Positions 27,401 through 37,505 of a stretch of DNA of 64,000 bases are shown here, piece after piece. The position numbers were made by a program, and so were the translations under genes. Numbering within the stretch: position 1 is the first letter of the stretch; each line of letters begins with the position of its first letter. The notes under the pieces were generated by a model. That model did no database searches. It was given only the letters and a program-made list of their open reading frames with translations, and had not been told where the DNA came from. Source of the stretch: Apium graveolens (Eukaryota; Streptophyta; Magnoliopsida; Apiales; Apiaceae); NCBI RefSeq assembly GCF_009905375.1, contig NW_027418135.1, positions 62,001-126,000 on the forward strand, read 5' to 3'.

Positions 27401-30400
27401 TTCACCCTAAATGAGTCACTTTCGACAATCTATATGTATAATTAAAATGTTAACATCATATACATCCAATTTGAATCCTTGTACCACCTATTAGTTCCAC
27501 TTTCATACAGGTCAATTTTGTTCCACATTTTGGTTCTAATCAACCATGTAAATAACTTTTCACCATCTTAGAGTCACTTTGCACCCTATAAGAGACACTT
27601 TCCATAATATATACAACAATTAACATGTTAACAACATATACATCCAATTTGACATCATTTTACCACCTATTAATGCCACTTTCATACAAGTTAATTTTAT
27701 TCCACATTTTGGCTCTAATCAACCATGCAAGTCACTTTTCACCATATTAGAGTCACTTTGCACCCTATAAGAGTCACTTTCCCCATATATTGATACAATT
27801 AACATGTTAACATCGTGTACATGCAATTAAACATCCTTTAACCACCTTTTGGTACCCTTTCCTACAAGTCAATTTTGGGCCACATTTTGGCTCTAATCAA
27901 TCATGCAAGTGACTTATCACCATATTAGAGTCACTTTGCACCTTATAAGAGTCACTTGCCATCATATATTGGTACAATTAACATGTTTACATCATGAACA
28001 TGCAATTAGAAATCCTTTTACCACCTCTTAATTCCACTTTCATACATGTCAATTTTGTTCCACATTTTGGTTCTAATCAACCATGTAAGTCACTTTTCAC
28101 CATATTAGAGTCACTTTGCACCTTATAAGAGTCACTTTCCACCATATATACAACAATTAATATGTTAACATCATATACATCCAATTTCACATCCTTTTAC
28201 CGCCTATTAATGCCACTTTCATACAAGTAAATATTTTACCACATTTTGGCTTTAATCAACCATGAAAGTCACTTTTCACCATATTAGAGTCATTTTGCAG
28301 CCTATAAGAGTCATTTGCCACCATATATTGATATAATTAACATGTTAACATCATGTACATGCAATTAGAAATTCTTTAACCACCTCTTGGTACCCCCTTT
28401 CCTACAAGTCAATTTTAGGCCACATTTTGGCACATATCAATCATGTAAGTGACTTCTCACCATATTATAGTCAATTTGCACCTTATAAGAGTCACTTGCC
28501 ATCATATATTGGTACAATTAACATGATAACATCATGTACATGCAATTAGATATCTTTTACAACCTCTTAGTGCAACATTCATTCAAGTCAATTTAGGTCC
28601 ACATTTTGGTTCTAATTAACCATGTAAGTCATTTTTCACCATGTTAGAGACATTTTTCACCCTAAATAAGTCACTTTCTATAATCTATATGTATAATTAA
28701 CATGTTAACATCATATACATCCCATTTGAATCCTTGTACCACCTATTAGTTCCACTTTCATACAGGTCAATTTTGTTCCACATTTTGGTTCTAATCAACC
28801 ATGTAAATAACTTTTCACCATATTATTGTCACTTTGCACCCTATAAGAGACACTTTTCATATTATATACAACAATTAACATGTTAACAACATATACATCC
28901 AATTTGACATCATTTTACCACCTATTAATGACACTTTCATACAAGTTAATTTTATTCCACATTTTGGCTCTAATCAACCATGTAAGTCACTTTTCACCAT
29001 ATTAGAGTCACTTTGCACCCTATAAGAGTCACTTTCCCCATATATTGATACAATTAACATGTTAACATCGTGTACATGCAATTAAACATCCTTTAACCAC
29101 CTTTTGGAACCCTTTCCTATAAGTCAATTTTGGGCCACATTTTGTCTCTAATCAATCATGTAAGTGACTTATCACCTTATTAGAGTCACTTTGCACCTTA
29201 TAAGAGTCACTTGCCATCATATATTGGTACAATTAACATGTTTACATCATGAACATGCAATTAGAAATCCTTTTACCACCTCTTAATTCCACTTTCATAC
29301 ATGTCAATTTTGTTCCACATTTTGGTTCTAATCAACCATGTAAGTCACTTTTCACCATATTAGAGTCACTTTGCACCCTATAAGAGTCACTTTCCACCAT
29401 ATATACAACAATTAATATGTTAACATCATATACATCCAATTTCACATCCTTTTACCGCCTATTAATGCCACTTTCATACAAGTAAATATTTTACCACATT
29501 TTGGCCTTAATCAACCATGAAAATCACTTTTCACCATATTAGAGTCACTTTGCAGCCTATAAGAGTCATTTGGCACCATATATTGATACAATTAACATGT
29601 TAACATCATGTACATGCAATTAGACATTCTTTAACCACCTCTTGGTACCCCCTTTCCTACAAGTCAATTTTAGGCCACATTTTGGCACATATAAATCATG
29701 TAAGTGACTTCTCACCATATTATAGTCAATTTGCAGCTTATAAGAGTCACTTGCCATCATATATTGGTACAATTAACATGATAACATCATGTACATGCAA
29801 TTAGATATCTTTTACAACCTCTTAGTGCAACATTCATTCAAGTCAATTTAGGTCCACATTTTGGTTCTAATTAACCATGTAAGTCACTTTTCACCATGTT
29901 AGAGACATTTTTCACCCTAAATGAGTCACTTTCCACAATCTATATGTATAATTACATGTTAACATCATATACATCCAATTTGAATCCTTGTACCACCTAT
30001 TAGTTCCACTTTCATACAGGTCAATTTTGTTCGACTTTTTGGTTCTAATCAACCATGTAAATAACTTTTCACCATATTAGAGTCACTTTGCACCCTATAA
30101 GAGACACTTTCCACAATATATACAACAATTAACATGTTAACAACATATACATCCAATTTGATATCATTTTACCACCTATTAATGCCACTTTCATACAAGT
30201 TAATTTTATTCCACATTTTGGCTCTAATCAACCATGCAAGTCACTTTTCACCATATTAGAGTCACTTTGCACCCTATAAGAGTCACTTTCCCCATATATT
30301 GATACAATTAACATGTTAACATCGTGTACATGCAATTAAACATCCTTTAACCACCTTTTGGTACCCTTTCCTGCAAGTCAATTTTGGGCCACATTTTGGC

Positions 30401-30530
30401 TCTAATCAATCATGTAAGTGACTTATCACCATATTAGAGTCACTTTGCACCTTATAAGAGTCACTTGCCATCATATATTGGTACAATTAACATGTTTACA
30501 TCATGAACATGCAATTAGAAATCCTTTTAC

Positions 30531-32330
30531 CACCTCTTAGTGCCACATTCATACAAGTCAATTTTGGTCCACATTTTGGTTCTAATTAACCATGTAAATC
30601 ACTTTTCACCATATTAGATTCATTTTGCAGCCTATATGAGTCACTTTCCACCATATATTTATACAATTAACATGTTAACATCATATACATCTGAATTGAC
30701 ATCCTTTTACCACCTCTTAATTCCATTTTCATACATGTCAATTTTGTTCCACATTTTGGTTCTAATCAACCATGTAAGTCACTTTTCACCATATTAGAGT
30801 CACTTTGCACCTTATAAGAGTCACTTTCCACCATATATACAACAATTAATATGTTACATCATATAAATCCAATTTCACATCCTTTTACCGCCTATTAATG
30901 CCACTTTCATACAAGTTAATATTTTACCACATTTTGGCTTTAATCAACCATGTAAGTCACTTTTCACTATATTAGAGTCACTTTGCACCCTATAAGAGTC
31001 ATTTGCCACCATATATGGATACAATTAACATGTTGACATCATGTACATGCAATTAGACATTCTTTAACCACCTCTTGGTACCCTCTATCCTACAAGTCAA
31101 TTTTGGGCCACATTGTGGCACATATCAATCATGTAAGTGACTTCTCGCCATATTATAGTTAATTTGCACCTTATAAGAGTCACTTGACATCATATATTGG
31201 TACAATTAACATGATAACATCATGTACACGCAATTAGATATCCTTTTACAACCTCTGAGTGCAACATTCATTCAAGTCAATTTTGGTCCAGATTTTGGTT
31301 CTAATTAACCATGTAAGTCACTTTTCACCATATTAGATTCATTTTGCAGCCTATATGAGTCACTTTCCACCATATATTTATACAATTAACATGTTAACAT
31401 CATATACATTTGAATTGACATCCTTTTACCACCTCTTAATTCGACTTTCATACAGGTCAATTTTGTTACACATATATACAACAATTATCATGTTAACATC
31501 ATATACATCCAATTTCACATCCCTTTACTGCCTATTAATGCCACTTTCATACAAGTTAATTTTGTACCACATTTTGGCTCTAATCAACCATGTAAGTCAT
31601 TTTCCACCATATTAGAGTCATTTTGCACCCTATAATAGTCACTTGCCACCATATATTGATACAATTAACATGTTAACATCATGTACATGCGATTACACAT
31701 CCTTTAACCACCTCTTGGTACCCCTTTCCTACAAGTCAATTTTGGGCCACATTTTAGCACTAATCAATCATGTAAGTGACTTCTCACCATATTAGAGTCA
31801 CTTTGCACCATATAAGAGTCACTTGCGTATATTGGTACAATTAACATGTTAACATCATGTACATGCAATTAGATATCCTTTTACAACCTCTTAGTGCCAC
31901 ATTCATTCAAGTCAATTTTGGTCCACATTTTGGTTCTAATGAACCATGTAAGTCACTTTTCACCTTGTTAGAGACATTTTGCACCCTAAATGAGTCACTT
32001 TGCTCAATCTATATGTATAATTAACATGTTAACATCATATACATCCAATTTGACATCCTTTTACCACCTATTAATGCCACTTCCATACAAGTTAATTTTA
32101 TTCCATATTTTGGCTCTAATCAACCATGTAAGTCACTTTTCACCATATTAGAGTCACTTTGCACCCTATAAGAGTCACTTTCCCCATATATTGATACAAT
32201 TAACATGTTAACATCATGTACATGCAATTAAACATCCTTTAACCACCTTTTGGTACCCTTTCCTACAAGTCAATTTTGGGCCACATTTTGGCTCTAATCA
32301 ATCATGTAAGTGACTTATCACCATATTAGA
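30531..32330. repeat. Irregular satellite at the array edge
   Basis: After the core heptamers the order becomes 8-3-4-5, then a 6/8 hybrid (about 31213), type 3, a shortened monomer, and 5-6-1-2. The type-5 variant with GCGATTACACATCC (about 31689) also appears near 1430, 2688, 37670 and 54056 but not in the core, linking this edge with the left-hand zone and the later blocks. Degraded order and hybrids suggest older, less homogenised DNA. Confidence 0.6.
31393..31491. repeat. Truncated satellite monomer (99 bp)
   Basis: The GTTAAC landmarks at 31393 and 31492 are only 99 bp apart instead of about 180. The break joins TCAATTTTGTTACACA directly to TATATACAACAATTA, so the segment with CATTTTGG, the dinucleotide-like CATGTAAG box and the 21-bp blocks is missing, an internal loss of about 80 bp. 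Confidence 0.75.
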
Positions 32331-32894
32331 CGGCACATACCTTGACAATTCTTCAAACTTACCCTCATAATCTGTTACCGACATGTTCCCTTGCTTTAAT
32401 TCTAAAAATTTCAGCTCCATTTGATCCTGAACAAACTGAGGAAAATACTTTTCTAAAAATAATTCCTTAAACCTTTCCCAAGTAATAACATCTGTGCTTT
32501 CCAATGTCTTCACCATCTCCTACCAATAGGTGGCCTCATTCTTCAGATAGTAACTTGCAAATTCAACCTTCTACTCCTCTTTCACTTTTACCAAGGCAAA
32601 TGCCTTCTCGATTTCCTTTAACCACACATTTGCTTCAATTGGCTCTAAGGAACCCTTGAATTCTGGTGGGTTTACTGCCTGAAAAGTTTTGAAAGTTACC
32701 TGGGGGTTGGTCTGTCTCTGTTATTGTTGTGCCAGGTGAACTGTTTGTTGGGCCAGGATTTGAAGAATCTGGGCTATTGCTGGGTCCATGGGTCCTGGGT
32801 TCACATTCTGGTTTGTATCATCTTGGTTATTATTGTTATTGTTGTTGGTTTCTTCATTCTGGGTGTTGGTGCGGGTATTTCTTCTGGGAGGCAT
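32331..32894 (-). pseudogene. gag: gag fragment of element 1, three in-frame stops
   Basis: One reading frame runs from MPPRRNTRTN (32894) to the truncation at 32331, about 188 codons without a frameshift. The N-terminus is low-complexity (asparagine run, then QDDTNQNVNPGP). The retrotransposon gag (capsid) domain follows, with EANVWLKEIEKAF, EFASYYLKNEATYW, WERFKELFLEKYFP and MSVTDYEGKFEELSRY. Stops lie at 32723-32721 (TAA), 32573-32571 (TAG) and 32522-32520 (TAG). Each can come from a glutamine codon by one C-to-T change. The zinc knuckle and everything downstream are lost at the satellite junction. Confidence 0.85.
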
Positions 32895-33358
32895 TTTTTG
32901 TAAAGAATCAATCAATTTATTTAGCTTTTGAATCAAATCTTTGTATAAAAGAAAAGTTTTGTAAAATAGGAATATCTCTTTTTGAAAACAGTTGTAACTA
33001 AGTAAATTGCATGCTTCTTTACAGAATATAAACAGTTAGGGAAAACAGGGTACATAGTATCACAGGGTATACTGGTGCAATAAATAAGGTAAAGTAAAAC
33101 AGGTGCGATAAAGTAAATGACAGTGTTGGAAAGGAAAAAGGTACTGATATATATATATATAGATCAAAAGTTTTAGGTAGTAGAAACGTAAAGACGCTTC
33201 GGGAGTAAAAGCAAAAAGGGTACAACAACCTACTCACTAGTCAGCATCGCTAGTCTATAAAGACAACTCAAAAGTCTACTGATACACACTACACACTATT
33301 ATACATACTACATAATCATAACAACACTGCTCAGCATCTCCATCTCAGAATCTCTAAC
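32895..33358 (-). other. Spacer between leader ORF and gag, element 1
   Basis: AT-rich untranslated leader of element 1. It contains a short TA run near 33150-33162 (TATATATATATA). Both strands have short open frames here, without recognisable similarity and with low-complexity composition. I see no other signal. Confidence 0.5.
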
Positions 33359-33877
33359 TCAGCTCCAAGGAAACTCTGGTCCTGCCAGCCTCTCAAAGTC
33401 CTCTATCACCTTAGTAGCCCAGCCCAACAGTGCATCAGGGCCTCTTCCAGGTAGTGTAGCTCCATGTAGCCTAGCCTCAAGAACCCTCCGTGTCACATGA
33501 ATCTCCTCTCGAAGCTCCCTCACACCACGATCAACATCTGTAGTCCTGATGATATGCTGTAACTCTCTAATCTGAGCCAACAAGGAATCACGCTCCAATA
33601 GAAGAGCCTCATACCGGTAATAAGGAACTGGGGGCAATGTAGACTGGAATGGGGCACTCGCTACTGAATGCCCAGTGGAATCTGAATCAGCTGGTGGGGG
33701 TCCTCTAACAGGTGGCCTCATGCCTGGAGGTGGAATGGCCTGCAATGGTACGGGCTGCAACACCGGGGGAGGTAGAATAGCCAATGCTGGTGGAATAACA
33801 GGATGTGGATCCGATGCTGGTGCTCCAACTGAAGGCTTTGAGTGATCAGCTGATACGAGAATAAAAGAGTCGGCCAT
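33359..33877 (-). CDS. Leader ORF between primer site and gag, element 1
   Basis: An intact frame of 172 codons starting MADSFILVS. The first half is rich in proline (PPALAILPPPVLQPVP and similar), with no recognisable enzyme motif. About residues 88-140 form a charged heptad-like stretch (YEALLLERDSLLAQIREL, then ELREEIHVTRRVLEARL) likely to make a coiled coil. It lies between the primer site and gag and is the only undamaged frame in the element, while the gag after it has three stops. Extra ORFs of unknown function occur in this position in some plant gypsy elements. I assign no function. It could be a translated accessory protein or a piece of the polyprotein's N-terminus. Confidence 0.6.
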   Translation of the reverse strand: MADSFILVSADHSKPSVGAPASDPHPVIPPALAILPPPVLQPVPLQAIPPPGMRPPVRGPPPADSDSTGHSVASAPFQSTLPPVPYYRYEALLLERDSLLAQIRELQHIIRTTDVDRGVRELREEIHVTRRVLEARLHGATLPGRGPDALLGWATKVIEDFERLAGPEFPWS

Positions 33878-34059
33878 CTCTGCTATCTGAAATCATATCG
33901 CAATATAAGAATCTCGTACCACGACGCAAACTATACTAATACCGGTTATACCATAACACTCAACCTCTTGACATTCTATCATCATATACCTTACTTCTAA
34001 TCCTATCCCTCTACCCATTCCCGTCAACCTAGGCTTGTGTCAGTGACTTATAACCTGTA

Positions 34060-34071
34060 GCCCTGATACCA
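34060..34071 (-). other. Primer-binding site of element 1
   Basis: The minus strand reads TGGTATCAGGGC a few bases after the LTR end, matching the tRNA-iMet-type primer site of plant retrotransposons (usual form TGGTATCAGAGC) with one difference. It fixes the orientation of the element and the inner LTR boundary. Confidence 0.8.
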
Positions 34072-34075
34072 AACA

Positions 34076-37000
34076 TGTGGCGCCCTCCAAACCCGGGTCA
34101 GAAGTTTGGGGTCCACACACACACCTTAATTATAACCTGCTTATAACAATAGTAAAGATAATAATAATATATGCAGTGACCCTACTTACCAACCACCACG
34201 GACCGCAACAGGTTAAAGTATGCACACAAGCCCAACACACTAATATATTACAAACCGTTCAAATCCCAACTATTTCAAACTCAAACTGAGTATTAAACAT
34301 TATTACAAACTTTTACAAATTTAACTTATCCCAAAAGAAGCCTACTAGCTCAGCTTTCTCAACCTGAACCCCTAGCTCTCGCGCTGGACTGGGGATCCTC
34401 TTTACCAACTGGTTCCTTTTTAACTGGAAAGAATATAAACAACATCGCACAAATGAGCTAACTAGCTCAGCAAGTCACAATGACAAAACTGAGAATAATG
34501 ATCATCGGGTGAATATGATTATAATATCAAGTGAACAATGGATTATGATTTAGAATTGGATACTATACTTTTAATTTAAAAACCAAGGTTAGGCTGCAGA
34601 TCAGTCACGCACTAACCCCGAGCAAGGCACACAACATTGCTCTATCTACTGGATCCAAGGCACACATTGGCCTAACTTGACCATTATATGGTCTGACCAC
34701 GAATCTGGTCCACAATTTTATAAAAACAATCCAATTCTAACATAATAACAGAATATGCAATAATAAACAATAACCGAAATCATTAACAACAATAAATGTT
34801 TAACAATGAGAGGGTTTCAATCCTTGTAAGGATCAATAAGGCAATTTAAAAGCTTGGATGTTGGGTAATGAAAGAATTGGATAACAAAGGAATCAACATT
34901 TCAGGGTTTCAAAGATTTGGGCTTTCAAAGCATAGGATACAATGATTGAATGTACAAGTAATTCAGTTCAGTGTTTGGGATTTTGTTTACATGTATTTGT
35001 GGAGTAATATCGTATACTTGAGATTTGTGTTTAGGTATACAACAATCAATGGTCTAGAAAGAATAAGGTTTATGGCTCAAGAATAATAACTGGAATCAGA
35101 GTTTAGGTTTCAGTGCTTCAAAGCACTTGCAATATCAATCTGACTATCAAATACTACAATATCTCGAGAAAGTTCAGAACACTTGCCTGATATTAGCTTA
35201 CTACACTGCACTCGCTTCCAATCACAAGCGTCTTACTCCTCAACTATCTGTTTCCCTTTCCTACATCTTGCCTCTTCTGCTCACATATCATAAGCATCTA
35301 TCAATAATTTACTCATGGAATTCTATTCAACACATACTTCTATCTACCCTTCGTTTTACCCAAATCCGATTAACGGATTGAAAGTTATGCGATAATCAAG
35401 TAAACACCGAATATATAGACCGATAGTCAATTAACAAGTCACATATAGCACATAATACATCACGTAATCAATGATATATTATTTATAAAGAAGTCTCGGG
35501 TCATAAATAGGCTTTCTGGTATTTAAAATGATTTTTAAAACATTTTTCGGAATTAAAACGGGTCGTTGGATCAATTTCGGGTTAATAAACAGGGTTCGGT
35601 TGGCCAATTCTGGCTCCGAAATAATTTTAGAATAATTATCGAGCCTTGGAAATAATTTAGAATAATATTTTAAAGCTCGAAACTATTTTTCGGAATTTTT
35701 AAATCATTTTTAAATAATTAAATCTAATTAAATAATTAATTAAAATCAATTAATAATTAATTAAATTAATTAATCAATTAATTTTCGAATTAATTGACCA
35801 ATTAATCAATTAGAAATTAACTGAAATTAATTAACTAATTAATTTAGATTTATTTTGGAATTAAAATAATTTTCGGAATTAAATTACTAATTTTTAGAAT
35901 TTTCAGAAATTAAAAATGAATTTTTATAATAAAAATAAATAGGAAATATGATTTTTAAATATTTTTAAAACAGAAATCCAATTTTTGCAAAGTCTGGAAA
36001 CTTCAGGGACCTAACTGTATCGTCCCCAAAAGTCCAGGGAACAAACTGCAATTTTTACATCCCGTCGCCGGAAAACACAGAGGTGGCCGGAGAATACGTT
36101 CCCGGCGTCCTCACCCCACCAACACCTCCAGATCACATCTACACAACACCAGGAACACAACCATGCAATCAATTCATCCTAACAATCCCTGAGTTGGCCG
36201 GAATTTGGCCGTGAAATTTTCCAGTTTCCGGCGAACATCGGAAAACTTCAAAACACAACTCCCTTCTCTACAGACCTCGTTGGTTCATGAAACTTATACG
36301 ACTAGATTGCAAATTTCACAGAGAACACAACCCACTATAACACAACATCAATCAGAATAAGAAACCCCCAAATTTCAATTAAGAACATTCATACGGGTTA
36401 TAAACCCTAATTTTGAAATTCGAAAATTAAACCCACTTTTGAGCATGTTATTGAACTCCAAATCAGACGTATGACATATGAAAATCATCAAGAAAACAAG
36501 CTCTACAACATGCAATCATCAAATCATACAAACAATCATCCGAACAAAAATTCATATTTTTAATAAAATAAATTCGAAAATAAATAAATTTTCAGAAAAT
36601 AAACCTTTGATTCTGCAGTGAAACAAAGCTCAGAATCTGATAGAACACTTCAAATTCTTCGTTTTGGTTACTCAAGCTTTGAAAACAGAGATCGGTAACG
36701 CCTTCGTTTTGCAGTTTGATTCTTAGAACAGTTTTAGGAAATTAGGGTTTTTCTCTGAAAATTATATAATTATCTGTCTGCAAATGATTTTGATACGAAA
36801 TAAAATACGGTAAAAGGCTATTTATAATTACGGAAAATTAGTATCCCGTTGGATCATTCCGGATATAAAACGGTACGTTTATTTGTAAAAACTGATCCAA
36901 ACGGTATCGGTTTTCGGGATAATTATCCAAATCAGTACAATTTGTACTGCGGTCTTGGTCTCAGCGCCTGGTTACACGTATTACGAAGTGATAATTATGA

Positions 37001-37505
37001 TAGTTTAATAAAAAGCTCCCGTTTATCAAAAATACGGGTTTTATTGATTTACCGAAACGAATAATGTATCGAAAATGTTGCGCCGGGACCCGCGCATGAC
37101 AAACCGTATGCCGGATGAAAAAGTCGAAACATGGAAAATGCTCGGAATATTACAATTAGGTTAGGAAGGAGTTCTCGAAAGAGTTTCGGGTTCCAAAAAC
37201 GTAATAACGGTTGACGTCGGTTGGTTCCCGTTTTTATAAAATAGATTTTAATTACCCGGAAAAAGATTTTAGAAATTTCATATGATTCTTATAAATCCAT
37301 AAACCAACATAAAAATAATTAGGAAGATATGACAATTATCTATATTTTATTTTGGACATATAAAAATTAAAATTCTCAATTAATATTATTTTCGAATATT
37401 CAAGTACATATAACACTTAACAATTAGCTCACAGAATAGATACTGAACACACATAATAATTATATAATAGCAACAATAATTACACGACATATCCCGGATA
37501 TTACA
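34076..37505 (-). repeat. LTR of element 1 (3430 bp)
   Basis: Read on the minus strand it starts TGTAATATCCGGGATATG at 37505 and ends GGGCGCCACA at 34076, giving the usual TG...CA ends, and the primer site follows. It is the element's 5' LTR. It contains a very AT-rich tract of TTAATTAA-like words (about 35700-35880), a GC-richer patch with CCGG repeats (about 36060-36240) and two telobox-like words (36412-36420 and 36742-36750). I see no gene in it. No partner LTR remains in the window, so age cannot be estimated. Confidence 0.85.
36735..36770 (-). promoter_or_regulatory. Candidate promoter in the LTR of element 1
   Basis: On the minus strand a TATA-like word (TATATAA, 36768-36762) is followed about 12 bases later by AAACCCTAA (36750-36742), a telobox often seen near transcription starts of plant genes. 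A second copy in the opposite orientation lies at 36412-36420. This is motif evidence only. Confidence 0.3.

Larger units (their letters stand above)
18241..29400. repeat. 3720-bp super-unit in three tandem copies
   Basis: Sequence at offset 3720 bp is almost identical through 18241-21960, 21961-25680 and 25681-29400. Each copy holds three heptamers, 21 monomers in all. The first lacks 45 bp in its type-1 monomer (junctions near 19081, 22801 and 26521, reading CATGCAAGCTTTCCCC), and another carries private variants such as CTTTTGGAACC (about 21661, 25381, 29101). Only scattered single-base differences separate the copies, for example TTTGCATCC against TTTGTATCC near 26262. The edges are approximate because homology to the surrounding heptamers continues. 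The equal spacing points to recent amplification of a block already carrying the deletion. Confidence 0.85.
14490..30530. repeat. Core-type heptamer zone, main stretch
   Basis: About thirteen copies of the seven-monomer unit 4-5-6-7-1-2-(8/3). The type-1 landmark falls at 15213, 16468, 17723, 18977, 20187, 21442, 22697, 23907, 25162, 26417, 27627 and 28882. Spacings are 1254-1255 bp, except 1210 bp wherever a 45-bp deletion is present. Copies differ by few substitutions, so the zone is highly homogenised. It ends at about 30530, where the monomer starting GAACATGCAATTAGAAATCC continues as full type 8 (CTTAGTGCCACATTC) instead of the fusion. Confidence 0.8.
1..32330. repeat. Satellite array, block 1 (about 180-bp monomer)
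   Basis: Continuous tandem array of an AT-rich monomer of 178-181 bp, measured from successive GTTAAC landmarks at 158, 336, 516, 696, 875 and 1055. Each monomer carries a palindromic segment (TTAACATGTTAA), a segment with CATTTTGG and TAATCAACCATGTAAG, and three GTCACTTT-type 21-bp blocks. The array begins outside the window and ends abruptly at 32330, where retrotransposon gag sequence starts. No transposon interrupts it. Nucleosome-sized satellites are usual in plant centromeric and other heterochromatic arrays; which this is cannot be told here. Short open frames in the array are by-products of the repeat. Confidence 0.98.
32331..37505 (-). mobile_element. Truncated Ty3/gypsy LTR retrotransposon (element 1)
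   Basis: Minus-strand element with one LTR (34076-37505), a primer-binding site next to it, a leader ORF and the first part of gag, then an abrupt join to satellite at 32331. The rest of gag, all of pol, the polypurine tract and the second LTR are missing. The right end is a proper LTR terminus (reading TGTAATATCCGGG inward on the minus strand) followed by satellite TTTACCGCC. The left satellite breaks in a different part of the monomer, so the loss probably removed element and satellite together. The gag style (MPPRR start) suggests a chromovirus, perhaps Tekay-like, at moderate confidence. Confidence 0.85.

Noticed and set aside
1..32330. Possible CRISPR-like array
   Set aside because: The whole 180-bp unit repeats with no unique spacers between short identical repeats, and the context is a plant satellite with LTR retrotransposons.
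32729..33001. Plus-strand frame of 90 codons opposite the gag start of element 1
   Set aside because: Shadow of the real minus-strand gag and leader; cysteine/tryptophan-rich composition comes from the reversed low-complexity gag.
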